Below are positions 46,259 to 54,708 of a DNA stretch of 64,000 nt, one piece after another. Origin of the DNA: Salinicoccus albus DSM 19776. GTDB taxonomy: Bacteria; Bacillota; Bacilli; Staphylococcales; Salinicoccaceae. Location: NCBI RefSeq assembly GCF_000385175.1, contig NZ_ARQJ01000028.1, positions 103,902 through 167,901 on the forward strand, written 5' to 3'. The position numbers and the translations under genes are program-made. The notes beneath the pieces are model-generated. The model saw nothing but the letters and a program-made list of their open reading frames with translations, was not told where the DNA came from and did not search any database. Each line of letters opens with the position of its first letter. The stretch's first letter is position 1.

Positions 46259-47300
46259 CAGAGGTTTTGGTGTCAAAATTGAAGATGTAGATACTCCAGA
46301 ACTAAAACAAGATGAAGTCCTTGTAAAAGTTTCTGCAGCGAGTATTTGTGGCAGTGATCTTCATATGTATGAAGGTATGGATGCATATAGTTGGGTAGAT
46401 ACCCCCGTTATATTGGGGCATGAATTTACTGGAGAAGTCGTCGAAGTTAATAATTCTGGACATGAGTATTTAATGAACAAAAGAGTTGTCATTAATCCAT
46501 ATATTCCATGCGGCGAATGTAATAATTGCCAAAAAGGGAATACAAATTTATGTGATCATGGGCAGGGAGCCATGGACAAAGTAGCTGCAAAATCTTTAAG
46601 ATATGGGTTCAGAGAAGATGGTGGGATGGCAGAATACGCAGCTGTTTATTATAAAAATGTCCTGGAGTTGCCGGATAACATTACTGATGAAGTAGCTGGA
46701 ATGTTAGAAGCTCTGGGAATTGGTGTCAGAGGCTTGGAGAGGGCTGATATCTTACCAGGTAACACGGCAGTAGTGATTGGACCGGGTCCAATCGGACTTT
46801 CGATGGTTGCTTCACTTTCAAACTATGGTTTAGATAAATTGATAGTGACTGGATTAAGAAAAGACCAAAAGCGTTTAGAATTAGCATTGGAACTTGGTGC
46901 AACAGATGTTGTTTATGCCGACGAACAAGATCCTATAGAACTCGTCAGAGTGTTGACAAACGAAGAAGGTGTAGACAACGTCTTCGAAACGAGCGGTTTT
47001 CATCAATCCTTAGTGGATGGTGTCCGTATGTGTTCGAAAGGGGCTGAACTATTACTCATTGGAATTGCACCAGAAGATACAACACTGTCTTCTAACGAAA
47101 TAGTAAGAGGAGAAATCACAGTAAAAGGTGTTTATGGGGTAACTGAAAAGACAATGAAACGAACCATTTCGATGGCGGCTTCAGGAAAATATCCATACAA
47201 TAAATTGGTTTCACACATGTTTAAATTTGAAGATGCTGTAGAAGGATTCCAGGCAGGACTGAATAAAGAGGCTGTGAAAGTGATTTTGAAACCTGAATGA
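46236..47300 (+). CDS. Zinc-dependent MDR dehydrogenase (sorbitol/threonine-dehydrogenase-like)
   Basis: 354 residues. Catalytic zinc ligands SICGSDLHMYEG and GHEFTGEV, structural zinc loop CGECNNCQKGNTNLC, NAD motif VIGPGPIGLSMVASL. Oxidises a secondary alcohol group with NAD+. Start overlaps the upstream dehydrogenase by 23 nt. In this operon it could act on the same hydroxy-acid family as the 3-hydroxyacyl-CoA dehydrogenase or on another branch; substrate unknown. Ends at a terminator. Confidence 0.85.
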   Translation: MKAIIKNDRGFGVKIEDVDTPELKQDEVLVKVSAASICGSDLHMYEGMDAYSWVDTPVILGHEFTGEVVEVNNSGHEYLMNKRVVINPYIPCGECNNCQKGNTNLCDHGQGAMDKVAAKSLRYGFREDGGMAEYAAVYYKNVLELPDNITDEVAGMLEALGIGVRGLERADILPGNTAVVIGPGPIGLSMVASLSNYGLDKLIVTGLRKDQKRLELALELGATDVVYADEQDPIELVRVLTNEEGVDNVFETSGFHQSLVDGVRMCSKGAELLLIGIAPEDTTLSSNEIVRGEITVKGVYGVTEKTMKRTISMAASGKYPYNKLVSHMFKFEDAVEGFQAGLNKEAVKVILKPE

Positions 47301-47334
47301 TGGTCTCAGGATTCTAAGTAAACATACTTACGTT

Positions 47335-47375
47335 AAGCTGATGACTTTTGAGAGATAGGTTTTCAGCTTTTTTGT
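47335..47375 (+). terminator. Terminator after the catabolic operon
   Basis: AAGCTGA ... TCAGCTTTTTTG: a stem of about 7 bp with a long loop and six T residues, 35 nt past the dehydrogenase stop. Confidence 0.6.
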
Positions 47376-47530
47376 AATTTTAAAAAATATATTGAGTAAG
47401 ACAACTACAGTTCCTAAGGCCTGAGGTTGGTTCAATCCGTGGCTCACTTTCCCTGCACTCAGTGGCGCTATCTTATGCGCTGTGTGGCTCAAAACTATGC
47501 ATAAGTACCTCAACGCGGCACAATAATCCC

Positions 47531-47960
47531 GAAGGTTCAAATGTGCTGCCTAATCAGATGGTCTGGATCGGCACCCCACAAAACCGCGCAGGAAACGTCT
47601 TCTGACGGCTGGAGGTGCTGGATTTCAAAGGGAGTACACTTCAACTGATCGCCAATCGGTTTGATTTGAATGCCAAAGAGATTTCGGAGATGTACCGGTC
47701 CCGCTGGGCGATCGGGACTGTTTTTCAAATGGATCAAGAAGCATCTGCGCATCGAGAAATTTTACGGACAAAGCGAATGGGCGATTCAAAATCAAGTGTT
47801 TGTTGCCCTGATTGTATTTTGCCTGCACGTGCCCATCCAGATTGAGACAGACAGCCGGCGAAGCATTCTGCAGATCAGTCGGTACTTACGGGCGGTTTTA
47901 TGGAAGCCCGACCGCATATGGCTGCGGAAAGTCAAAGGAAAAGTTGCGCCTAACACGTAA
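47531..47960 (+). pseudogene. IS4-family transposase remnant
   Basis: C-terminal ~140 residues of a DDE transposase. In one frame LDFKGSTLQLIANRFDLNAKEISEMYRSRWAI, broken by an in-frame TGA near 47605 and a frameshift near 47715; the second frame continues FFKWIKKHLRIEKFYGQSEWAIQNQVFVALIVFC to the stop at 47960. RSRWxIxxFFKWIKxHLxIxKFYG is the family's E-motif region. No intact ends seen. Marks a past insertion at the edge of the AT-rich block. Confidence 0.8.
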
Positions 47961-48243
47961 ATGATAGCGTCGCAAAAGCTTATTTATAAATGATTTCTAA
48001 ATGGACGAAGCCACCTTTGTTTAGGTGCTCGCTTTTTTGGCTGTCGTCAAAGAAAATATCATTTTGAATATTGCGATAAAATTTATGCAAAGCTAGTGAT
48101 AAATGGTAGAGAATAATATCTATGTGTAAGGTTTAAACATACCGTGTCTCCGAATGCGGATAGCCCTTATCAGTTTATACTAAAGTTTGTCAACCACAAA
48201 TGAATATTCATCGAGTTTTTAACCTTTTGCATTGAATAATTTG

Positions 48244-48284
48244 GCTGCTCACTAAAGAAATATTTTTTTAGTGAGCAGCTTTTT
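48244..48284 (+). terminator. Hairpin with T run in the intergenic debris
   Basis: GCTGCTCACTAAA / TTTAGTGAGCAGC with TTTTT after it. The interval 47961-48597 contains no gene that I can support; the hairpin may belong to an earlier transposable element. Confidence 0.6.
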
Positions 48285-48597
48285 CGTGCTTGTTTTTGAA
48301 GACAAAGCTCATAAAAAGTGTCGTTTCATTTACGAGATAACAGCAAACTCCAAAATTTCTGTTGGGTGACTTTTTGTATTAAATCTATCGCTTGGTTGGT
48401 TTGGGTAAATGCTGTAACCTCTTCAAGAGCATAAACTTGATCCTGATATGATACAAACTGTTGAGATGACTGAGTAGTCCTAATGACCATGACTTTTATT
48501 TTACAGAAAAAACATTTCAAAATGCTAGTTAGAGTCTACTGAAAAATAAAATTTTCTTTGATTTAACGAGATTTATCCCCGTTTTTGTCGAAATAAA

Positions 48598-48819
48598 GTG
48601 CCCAGTCATTTACTTTGGAACCAACCAAATCTGAAGCATGTTACAGCACTCGCCAGCCATACGGGACTGACATCCCTGAGCCACAGACAGTACTGCGACC
48701 TTCTGGTCATCCAGAAATCACATCGCCAGCAAGGGGAAATGTTTGAAGCGCACAGCCCCCGTATTGACGAACACATCGTCAGTATCCATCAACCGCATGT
48801 CCGGCTCGTCTTTCAGTAA
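48598..48819 (+). pseudogene. IS5-like transposase fragment
   Basis: Open frame of 73 codons with RQYCDLLVIQKSHRQQGEMFEAHSPRIDEHIVSIHQPHVRLVF, resembling the middle of IS5/IS1182-group DDE transposases, where the 'IVSI-QP-RPI-RGKA' region precedes the second Asp; here the sequence stops just before RGKA. No start region and no remainder. Probably a small relic next to the hyu operon. Confidence 0.6.
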
Positions 48820-48875
48820 TTGGCTGTAGGATGTTCAGTGCCCCTAGTTAATTATAATTGATCTCAATATAAGCA

Positions 48876-48904
48876 TTGATAATTTTCTGAAAAAATATTA
48901 TCAT
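48876..48904 (+). promoter_or_regulatory. Sigma-A promoter of the hyuAB-iclR operon
   Basis: TTGATA (48876-48881), 17-nt spacer, TATCAT (48899-48904). A transcription start near 48911 would place the palindromic operator directly downstream. Confidence 0.65.
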
Positions 48905-48916
48905 TAAAATATATAA

Positions 48917-48941
48917 GAACCAATGGTTCTTTAAAAGAACC
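48917..48941. promoter_or_regulatory. Putative IclR-family operator, site A
   Basis: Three half-sites: GAACC-AAT-GGTTC followed by GGTTC-N7-GAACC (17 bp, palindromic). The same GGTTC-N7-GAACC core recurs at 53659-53675, at the same distance from a -10 box. IclR-type regulators bind such palindromes; the iclR gene is in this operon. Confidence 0.7.
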
Positions 48942-48957
48942 GAAAGGAGAGATTTAT

Positions 48958-51003
48958 GTGAGAGTAACAACAGATATAGGTGGTACGTTTACTGATTTGC
49001 TTTATATTGATAACAATGGAGAATTTTATTTTGATAAGGTACACACTACCCCCCCTAATTTTGAGAACGGGGTCATGAACGTAATGGAAAAATCAAGTTT
49101 GAATTACGAAATGATTGATATGTTCATACATGGATCTACCATTGTAATTAATACCTTAACTGAACGTAAGGGGGCAAAAGTAGGCTTGATTACTACAAAA
49201 GGTGCCCGAGATGTACTGGAAATTGCTCGGGGGAATAGACCTGACCTCTACAATTTCAAATATAAGAAACCTGCACCTTTTGTTGAAAGATACTTGAGAT
49301 TAGAAGTAAATGAAAGAATGAATTATAAGGGGGAAATATTAGAAGGATTGAGTGAAGAAGATGTTTTGGATGCAATTGATTATTTTAAAAAGGAAAATGT
49401 GGATGCAGTAGCAGTTTGTCTTTTACATGCTTATAAAAATCCTCTGCATGAGAGGGCAGTGGTAGATTTAGTAAGAAAGTATTGGCCGGAAACCACTGTA
49501 ACTGCCTCTCACGAATTAATTAATGAATGGAGAGAGTATGAGCGCACCAATACAACAGTTTTGAATTCTTATGTAAAGCCTGTTATGGAAAGGTATATTG
49601 ATAATTTAGATTCGAAATTAAATGAAAAAATTTCGAACAATAATAGATATATCATGCAATCTAACGGAGGAATAACTTCATTTGATGATTCAAGAGAATT
49701 TCCTGTTAATTTAATTGAGTCTGGTCCTGTAGCAGGGGTTTATGGTGCAGCTATTTTAGGTGAAATCATAGGAGAACCTAACATCATTTCTTTTGATATT
49801 GGTGGCACTACTGCCAAATGTTCATTGATTAATAATAAAGAAGTAAAAGTTTCAACAGATTATTATATTGAAAAAAACGATCGGTATGCGGGGTACCCCG
49901 TTAAAGTACCAGTAGTTGATATTGTAGAAATAGGAAACGGAGGTGGATCTATTGCATGGATTGATGAACTCGGTTCATTGAAAGTTGGCCCACAATCCGC
50001 CGGATCTAATCCTGGACCTGTATCATACGGCCAGGGAGGGGAGAAAGCGACTACAACAGATGCAAATCTTTATGTTGGAAGATTGTCTGCTAAAAACTTT
50101 GATAACAATGTGGATATTGTTAAGCTCCGGGAAGCAATTAATAATCAGGTAGCTAATGCTTTTAACACTCCTACAGAAGATGGTGCTTTGGGAATAATTG
50201 ATATTGCAAATTCAAATATGCTTAATGCTCTTAAGCTGATTTCAGTCAGGAAAGGATTTAACCCGCAAGATTTTACCATGGTAGCATTTGGCGGAGGAGG
50301 ACCGATGCATGCCGCTGAATTAGCAAGAGAGTTAAAAATTAAGAAAGTTGTTATACCGCATGCTGCTTCAGTTTTTTCCGCCTGGGGAATGCTGATGTCT
50401 GATACCCGAAAAGATTATATTCAAACTTATTTAGCAAAGTTAGATAAACTTGACTTTAAAAACATTAACGACCAGTGGAATGTAATGGAGCATACTTCTT
50501 TAGATGATTTTTCCAATAACAATCTTGATAAGTTTCCAATAGAATTTGAAAGATCGATTGACTTAAGGTATGAGGGGCAGGAACACACAGTTAAAATGCG
50601 AATTTCAGATGATATATGGAATGAAGAATTTGTAGAAAGTATTAAAACGAGTTTTCATGAAATGCATGAATTTACTTACTCATTTAGATTAGAGAATACA
50701 GGGGTAGAGATTGTAAACATGCACCTAACATCAATTGGAAAAATTGACAGACCAAAATTGAAACAATTAGAAAACAAAGGCATAGAGTTAAAAGATACAA
50801 TAAAAGAAGTTAGAGATGTTTATTTTAAAAACAATGGTTGGAGTAAAACTAATATATACAATCGGGAATTACTTGAAGAAGGTCATATGATAGAAGGGCC
50901 CGCTGTAATTGAAGAGAGGACAACTTCTACAATAATTTTAGACAACCAACAAGCAAGAATTGATGAATACGGAAATATCATTTTAATAGTAGAGGTGAAA
51001 TAA
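48958..51003 (+). CDS. Hydantoinase/oxoprolinase family protein, subunit A (HyuA-like)
   Basis: 681 residues. N-terminal ATP-binding motif TDIGGTFTDLLYID; later DIGGTTAKCSLI, ESGPVAGVYGA and VAFGGGGPMHAAELA, the ASKHA-fold signatures of the HyuA/5-oxoprolinase/acetone carboxylase family. Uses ATP to open a cyclic amide or activate a carbonyl, with HyuB. GTG start with AAAGGAGAG 7 nt upstream. The adjacent HyuB gene starts one base after its stop. Substrate not deducible from sequence; hydantoins, oxoproline analogues or thiohydantoins are all possible. Confidence 0.9.
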   Translation: MRVTTDIGGTFTDLLYIDNNGEFYFDKVHTTPPNFENGVMNVMEKSSLNYEMIDMFIHGSTIVINTLTERKGAKVGLITTKGARDVLEIARGNRPDLYNFKYKKPAPFVERYLRLEVNERMNYKGEILEGLSEEDVLDAIDYFKKENVDAVAVCLLHAYKNPLHERAVVDLVRKYWPETTVTASHELINEWREYERTNTTVLNSYVKPVMERYIDNLDSKLNEKISNNNRYIMQSNGGITSFDDSREFPVNLIESGPVAGVYGAAILGEIIGEPNIISFDIGGTTAKCSLINNKEVKVSTDYYIEKNDRYAGYPVKVPVVDIVEIGNGGGSIAWIDELGSLKVGPQSAGSNPGPVSYGQGGEKATTTDANLYVGRLSAKNFDNNVDIVKLREAINNQVANAFNTPTEDGALGIIDIANSNMLNALKLISVRKGFNPQDFTMVAFGGGGPMHAAELARELKIKKVVIPHAASVFSAWGMLMSDTRKDYIQTYLAKLDKLDFKNINDQWNVMEHTSLDDFSNNNLDKFPIEFERSIDLRYEGQEHTVKMRISDDIWNEEFVESIKTSFHEMHEFTYSFRLENTGVEIVNMHLTSIGKIDRPKLKQLENKGIELKDTIKEVRDVYFKNNGWSKTNIYNRELLEEGHMIEGPAVIEERTTSTIILDNQQARIDEYGNIILIVEVK

Positions 51004-51004
51004 T

Positions 51005-52681
51005 ATGACCCAGACTAACACTAACCCCTATGCTAAAGAAATAATAAAAGATACACTTATGTCTATAGGCGAAGAAATGTTTGTAGCATTGGCACGCACA
51101 TCAATGAGTCCCATTATCTACGAGGTACTTGATTATGCTTGTGGATTGACAGATGCTAAAGGAAACTTAATCAGTCAGGGAAATGGCGTCACCTCATTTA
51201 TTGGTATGCTCAGTCCGATGGTAAAGTCTGTGTTGGATAAATTTGGTGATGACCTTAAAAAGGGCGACATTATTATTATAAATGATCCTTATGTTGGCGG
51301 AGGGTCTCACCTTTCAGACGTTGGGTTGGTGATGCCTATTTTTCATGAGAACCAATTAGTTGGTTTTTCTGCTAATAAGGGGCATTGGACTGATGTCGGA
51401 GGTAAAGATCCCGGATCTCTTACGAGTGATTCAACTGAAATATTTCAGGAGGGAATTCAACTATCAGGAGTAAAGCTTTTTGATGAAGGCATTTTAAATA
51501 ATAGTTTAGAAACAATTATCACTGATAATATAAGATTGCCTCAATTTTCAATTGGTGATATGTGGGCCCAGGTATCAGCACTAAGAACTGGTGAAAAACG
51601 ATTTAAAGAATTATGCAATCTTCATTCAAAAGAAACTCTGGTTCAAGTGATTGAAGATTTAATTTTAAGTTCTGAAGAATATTCACAACAAGTTATTTCT
51701 TCTCTGCCTAAAGGTGTTTATGAAGCAGAAGATTTTATAGAAGGTGACTCTGAAAAAGGGGGGCCTTATAAGATAAAAGTAAAAGTTACTATCACAGATG
51801 CTGAATTTATATGTGATTTTAGAGGTTCTCATGAACAAGTTTTTCATCCGGTGAATTGTACTTACTACGGACTTCTTGCCAGTGTAAGAGTAATGTATTT
51901 AGCAATAGTACAACCCCAATTTAATATTACAGAAGGTTTATTTAAACCCCTTAAGATAATCACTGATAGAAAGTCTATTTTGTCTGCCGAAAGACCCGCT
52001 CCTGTCTCAATGAATTTTGAAGCAAGGTTAGGTGGAGCGGAATTAATCTGGAAAGCTTTGGCACCTACAATACCAGAAAGACTGCCTGCTGGGCATTCAC
52101 TTTCTGTCTGCTCAGTGACAGTGTCGGGGGTCCATCCTCATACCCACGAAGATTTTCTAATTGTTGAACCATCTGTAGGTGGTTGGGGCGCTACTAATGA
52201 AAGTGATGGTCAAAGAGGCCAGTTTTGTATGGGAAATGGTGAAACATACAATGTACCTATTGAAGTAGCTGAAGCAAAATATGGTGTTATGGTCAGTGAG
52301 TATGCTTTCAGAAATGATAGTGGTGGTGCCGGAGAATTTATAGGGGGCCAGGGTGTTGTAAGGTCTTATAAAATTTTGAGTGATGATCAATATCTTTCTG
52401 CAAGTTATGGGAGACATAAATTTGCGCCATGGGGGATGAATGGCGGTAAAGCAGGAGCGCCAAGTTATATTGAAGTTTATAGAGAAAATGGGGATGTGGT
52501 TGGCCCATTTGGTGTGACAACAAGATTGAATTTAAAGAAGGGAGACACTGTTAAATTAGTAACTCCTTCTGGTGGCGGATACGGCAACCCTAAGGACAGA
52601 AATTATGATAAAGTGGAGAGGGATATTAAAAATGGCTTCTATACTGAGGAGGAAGCTAGAATACAATTTGGACACAAATAG
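51005..52681 (+). CDS. Hydantoinase/oxoprolinase family protein, subunit B (HyuB-like)
   Basis: 558 residues matching the HyuB family: SMSPIIYEVLDYACGLTDAKGNLI near the N-terminus, DIIIINDPYVGGGSHLSDVGLV (metal-binding region), KGHWTDVGGKDPGS, and a C-terminal TPSGGGYGNP. HyuA and HyuB form a hetero-oligomeric ATP-dependent enzyme. SD GAGGTG before ATG. Eleven nt before the IclR gene. Confidence 0.9.
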   Translation: MTQTNTNPYAKEIIKDTLMSIGEEMFVALARTSMSPIIYEVLDYACGLTDAKGNLISQGNGVTSFIGMLSPMVKSVLDKFGDDLKKGDIIIINDPYVGGGSHLSDVGLVMPIFHENQLVGFSANKGHWTDVGGKDPGSLTSDSTEIFQEGIQLSGVKLFDEGILNNSLETIITDNIRLPQFSIGDMWAQVSALRTGEKRFKELCNLHSKETLVQVIEDLILSSEEYSQQVISSLPKGVYEAEDFIEGDSEKGGPYKIKVKVTITDAEFICDFRGSHEQVFHPVNCTYYGLLASVRVMYLAIVQPQFNITEGLFKPLKIITDRKSILSAERPAPVSMNFEARLGGAELIWKALAPTIPERLPAGHSLSVCSVTVSGVHPHTHEDFLIVEPSVGGWGATNESDGQRGQFCMGNGETYNVPIEVAEAKYGVMVSEYAFRNDSGGAGEFIGGQGVVRSYKILSDDQYLSASYGRHKFAPWGMNGGKAGAPSYIEVYRENGDVVGPFGVTTRLNLKKGDTVKLVTPSGGGYGNPKDRNYDKVERDIKNGFYTEEEARIQFGHK

Positions 52682-52691
52682 AGGTAATTAT

Positions 52692-53459
52692 ATGACTTTA
52701 AAATCTTTAAGTTTTGCAATAGATGTCCTTTCTATGTTTACTAACGAAAATCCTACATGGGGGTTAAGAGATTTATCAAAAGAGATGGACGTAAACCATA
52801 CAATAATATATAGAATTTTAAAAACTTACGAGAGTAAAAACATTTTAGTCCAAAATACTGATTCTAAAAAGTACGAACTTGGCCCTGGTCTAGCATCAAT
52901 ACTTTCAACTTATCGAAGTAAAAACACATTGTCAGATTTGTTATTACCTATGATGGAGGAATTAAGTGATAAGACTAATGAATCAGTTTTTTTAACATGG
53001 AAAGATAAGCTCGAAGGCGTTACTGTCGAAATAGCCGAAAGTTCAAATAATATTAGATTTGCTGTTTCCAAAGGTACAAGAACTCCACTGTATTTAGGTG
53101 CTTCAGCGAAAGCAATAATGGCATTTCTGAGTAGAGAGGAACAAAACGAGGTTATAAGGCAAGGTATTAAAAAAATGACTGCAAAATCTATGACAGATTC
53201 CTCGGAAATTATTAGAGATTTAGAGAAAGTAAAAGATAAAGGTTGGTCATATACTGAAGGAGAATACTCTGATGATGTTTTTGGGATTAGCACCCCTATA
53301 TTCAACACACGAGGAGAAGTTCTGGCATCACTAACTATTGCCGGTCCAATTTATAGGATAAATAATGAGAACAAAGATAGAATACTTGCATTATTAATTG
53401 AATACACACAAAAAATAACAGATCTAATCAGCATCTTTGATGAAGATAAATATATCTAA
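52692..53459 (+). CDS. IclR-family transcriptional regulator
   Basis: ~255 residues: N-terminal winged helix-turn-helix (~1-65; WGLRDLSKEMDVNHTIIYRILKTYESKNIL) and IclR effector domain (~75-250; RTPLYLGASAKAIMAF, GWSYTEGEYSDDVFGISTPIF). Start ATG 52692 with AGAGGT; the earlier frame overlapping hyuB is spurious. Likely controls both hyu operons through the shared GGTTC-N7-GAACC palindrome, in response to the pathway substrate or product. Confidence 0.87.
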   Translation: MTLKSLSFAIDVLSMFTNENPTWGLRDLSKEMDVNHTIIYRILKTYESKNILVQNTDSKKYELGPGLASILSTYRSKNTLSDLLLPMMEELSDKTNESVFLTWKDKLEGVTVEIAESSNNIRFAVSKGTRTPLYLGASAKAIMAFLSREEQNEVIRQGIKKMTAKSMTDSSEIIRDLEKVKDKGWSYTEGEYSDDVFGISTPIFNTRGEVLASLTIAGPIYRINNENKDRILALLIEYTQKITDLISIFDEDKYI

Positions 53460-53472
53460 ATAAGAGAATATT

Positions 53473-53512
53473 AAGCACAACCTGTGATTATAATGCAGGT
53501 TGTGCTTTTTTT
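53473..53512 (+). terminator. Terminator of the hyuAB-iclR operon
   Basis: AAGCACAACCTG-N11-CAGGTTGTGCTT followed by TTTTTTATTTT, 14 nt after the regulator stop. Confidence 0.85.
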
Positions 53513-53608
53513 ATTTTCTTTAACTCAACTTAGTTTAATGTCTGGAAAATATTAAGAATTTTTAAAACCTAGTTAATTTAAAGAATATAATGATTTTTCA
53601 GTAATCTA

Positions 53609-53637
53609 TTGCAATGAGAAAATTTACATTGTATAAT
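53609..53637 (+). promoter_or_regulatory. Sigma-A promoter of the DUF1177-OPT operon
   Basis: TTGCAA (53609-53614), 17-nt spacer, TATAAT (53632-53637). The operator begins 13 nt after the -10, the same geometry as at the hyuA promoter (12 nt). Confidence 0.75.
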
Positions 53638-53650
53638 CTAATCATAATAA

Positions 53651-53675
53651 GAACAATTGGTTCCTATTAAGAACC
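53651..53675. promoter_or_regulatory. Putative IclR-family operator, site B
   Basis: GAAC-AATT-GGTTC and GGTTC-CTATTAA-GAACC, again three half-sites in one 25-bp block, overlapping the expected transcription start. Identical GGTTC-N7-GAACC core to site A. Confidence 0.7.
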
Positions 53676-53731
53676 AATTGAAGTTAGAAGATTATATTAA
53701 AATTATAGGACTATTTATTAGGGGGAGAATT

Positions 53732-54667
53732 ATGCTACATGATTTAGTATTAAAAGTTTTTCATGCATTGGATAGACCTGATGCAAATGGTGAAAAGATT
53801 AAGGCTTTGTATAATTCTTATGGACATGATGAAATTTCTGTCACTGAAATTAGAGAAACTCAAGGAGGAACAGATTTCATCAAGATAAAAATTCCAGGGA
53901 TAAATGGGAAAGCAACTGGAGGAAATGCTCCTACTTTGGGTGTCATTGGAAGATTGGGTGGAGTTGGAGCAAGGCCGAAGCAAAAAGGGTTTGTTTCTGA
54001 TGGTGACGGAGCATTGGCATCACTTAGTGCGGCATTAAAGATTGTTGATATGAAAAACAAAGGGGAAAATTTAGAAGGCGATGTAATTGTAGCGACTCAT
54101 ATAGATCCTAATGCACCAACTATTCCTCATGATCCTGTTCCTTTTATGGGTTCTTCAGTAGATATGACTGTGATGAACGAGTATGAAATTGATAATGAGA
54201 TGGATGCTATCATAACCATTGATACAACAAAGGGGAACCGTATTACAAATTTCAGGGGTATATGCATTACTCCGACTGTTAAAGAAGGTTATATTCTTAG
54301 AGTAAGCGAAAGTCTAATCGATATATTACAAAATGTTACTGGGAAACCAGCTTCAGTTTTGCCAATTACAACACAAGATATTACTCCCTATGGGAATGAT
54401 ATCTATCATATAAACAGTATATTACAACCATGCACAGCTACTGAAAAACCTGTGGTTGGCCTTGCCATTACTTCAGAAGTTACTGTCCCAGGCAGCGGAA
54501 CCGGGGCCTCACAGTTGAACGATATAGAGGAAGCTGCCAGATTCTCTTTAGAGGCAGCAAAATTATTTGGCTATAGTAAGGTTTCATTTTACGATGCAGA
54601 AGAATTCTCAAAGCTAGTAAGTTTGTATGGGTCATTATCCCACTTTCAAACATTAGGGGTTGAATAG
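53732..54667 (+). CDS. DUF1177 family protein
   Basis: 311 residues: GGTDFIKIKIPGINGKATGG, TPTLGVIGRLGGVGARP-like NAPTLGVIGRLGGVGA, VATHIDPNAPTIPHDPVPFMGSS and VVGLAITSEVTVPGSGTGA. These match DUF1177 proteins, which are regularly linked to HyuAB/DUF917 genes and are probably amidohydrolases or metal proteins; no activity is established that I know. Start ATG 53732 with GGGGGAG 4-5 nt upstream. First gene of the second operon. Confidence 0.8.
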   Translation: MLHDLVLKVFHALDRPDANGEKIKALYNSYGHDEISVTEIRETQGGTDFIKIKIPGINGKATGGNAPTLGVIGRLGGVGARPKQKGFVSDGDGALASLSAALKIVDMKNKGENLEGDVIVATHIDPNAPTIPHDPVPFMGSSVDMTVMNEYEIDNEMDAIITIDTTKGNRITNFRGICITPTVKEGYILRVSESLIDILQNVTGKPASVLPITTQDITPYGNDIYHINSILQPCTATEKPVVGLAITSEVTVPGSGTGASQLNDIEEAARFSLEAAKLFGYSKVSFYDAEEFSKLVSLYGSLSHFQTLGVE

Positions 54668-54708
54668 TGTTTGCCTTTCAAAATTAATATTATAATGGGG
54701 AGATATTA

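Noticed and set aside
48326..48520. 64-codon minus-strand frame
   Set aside because: No Shine-Dalgarno sequence and no recognisable fold; lies in transposon debris.
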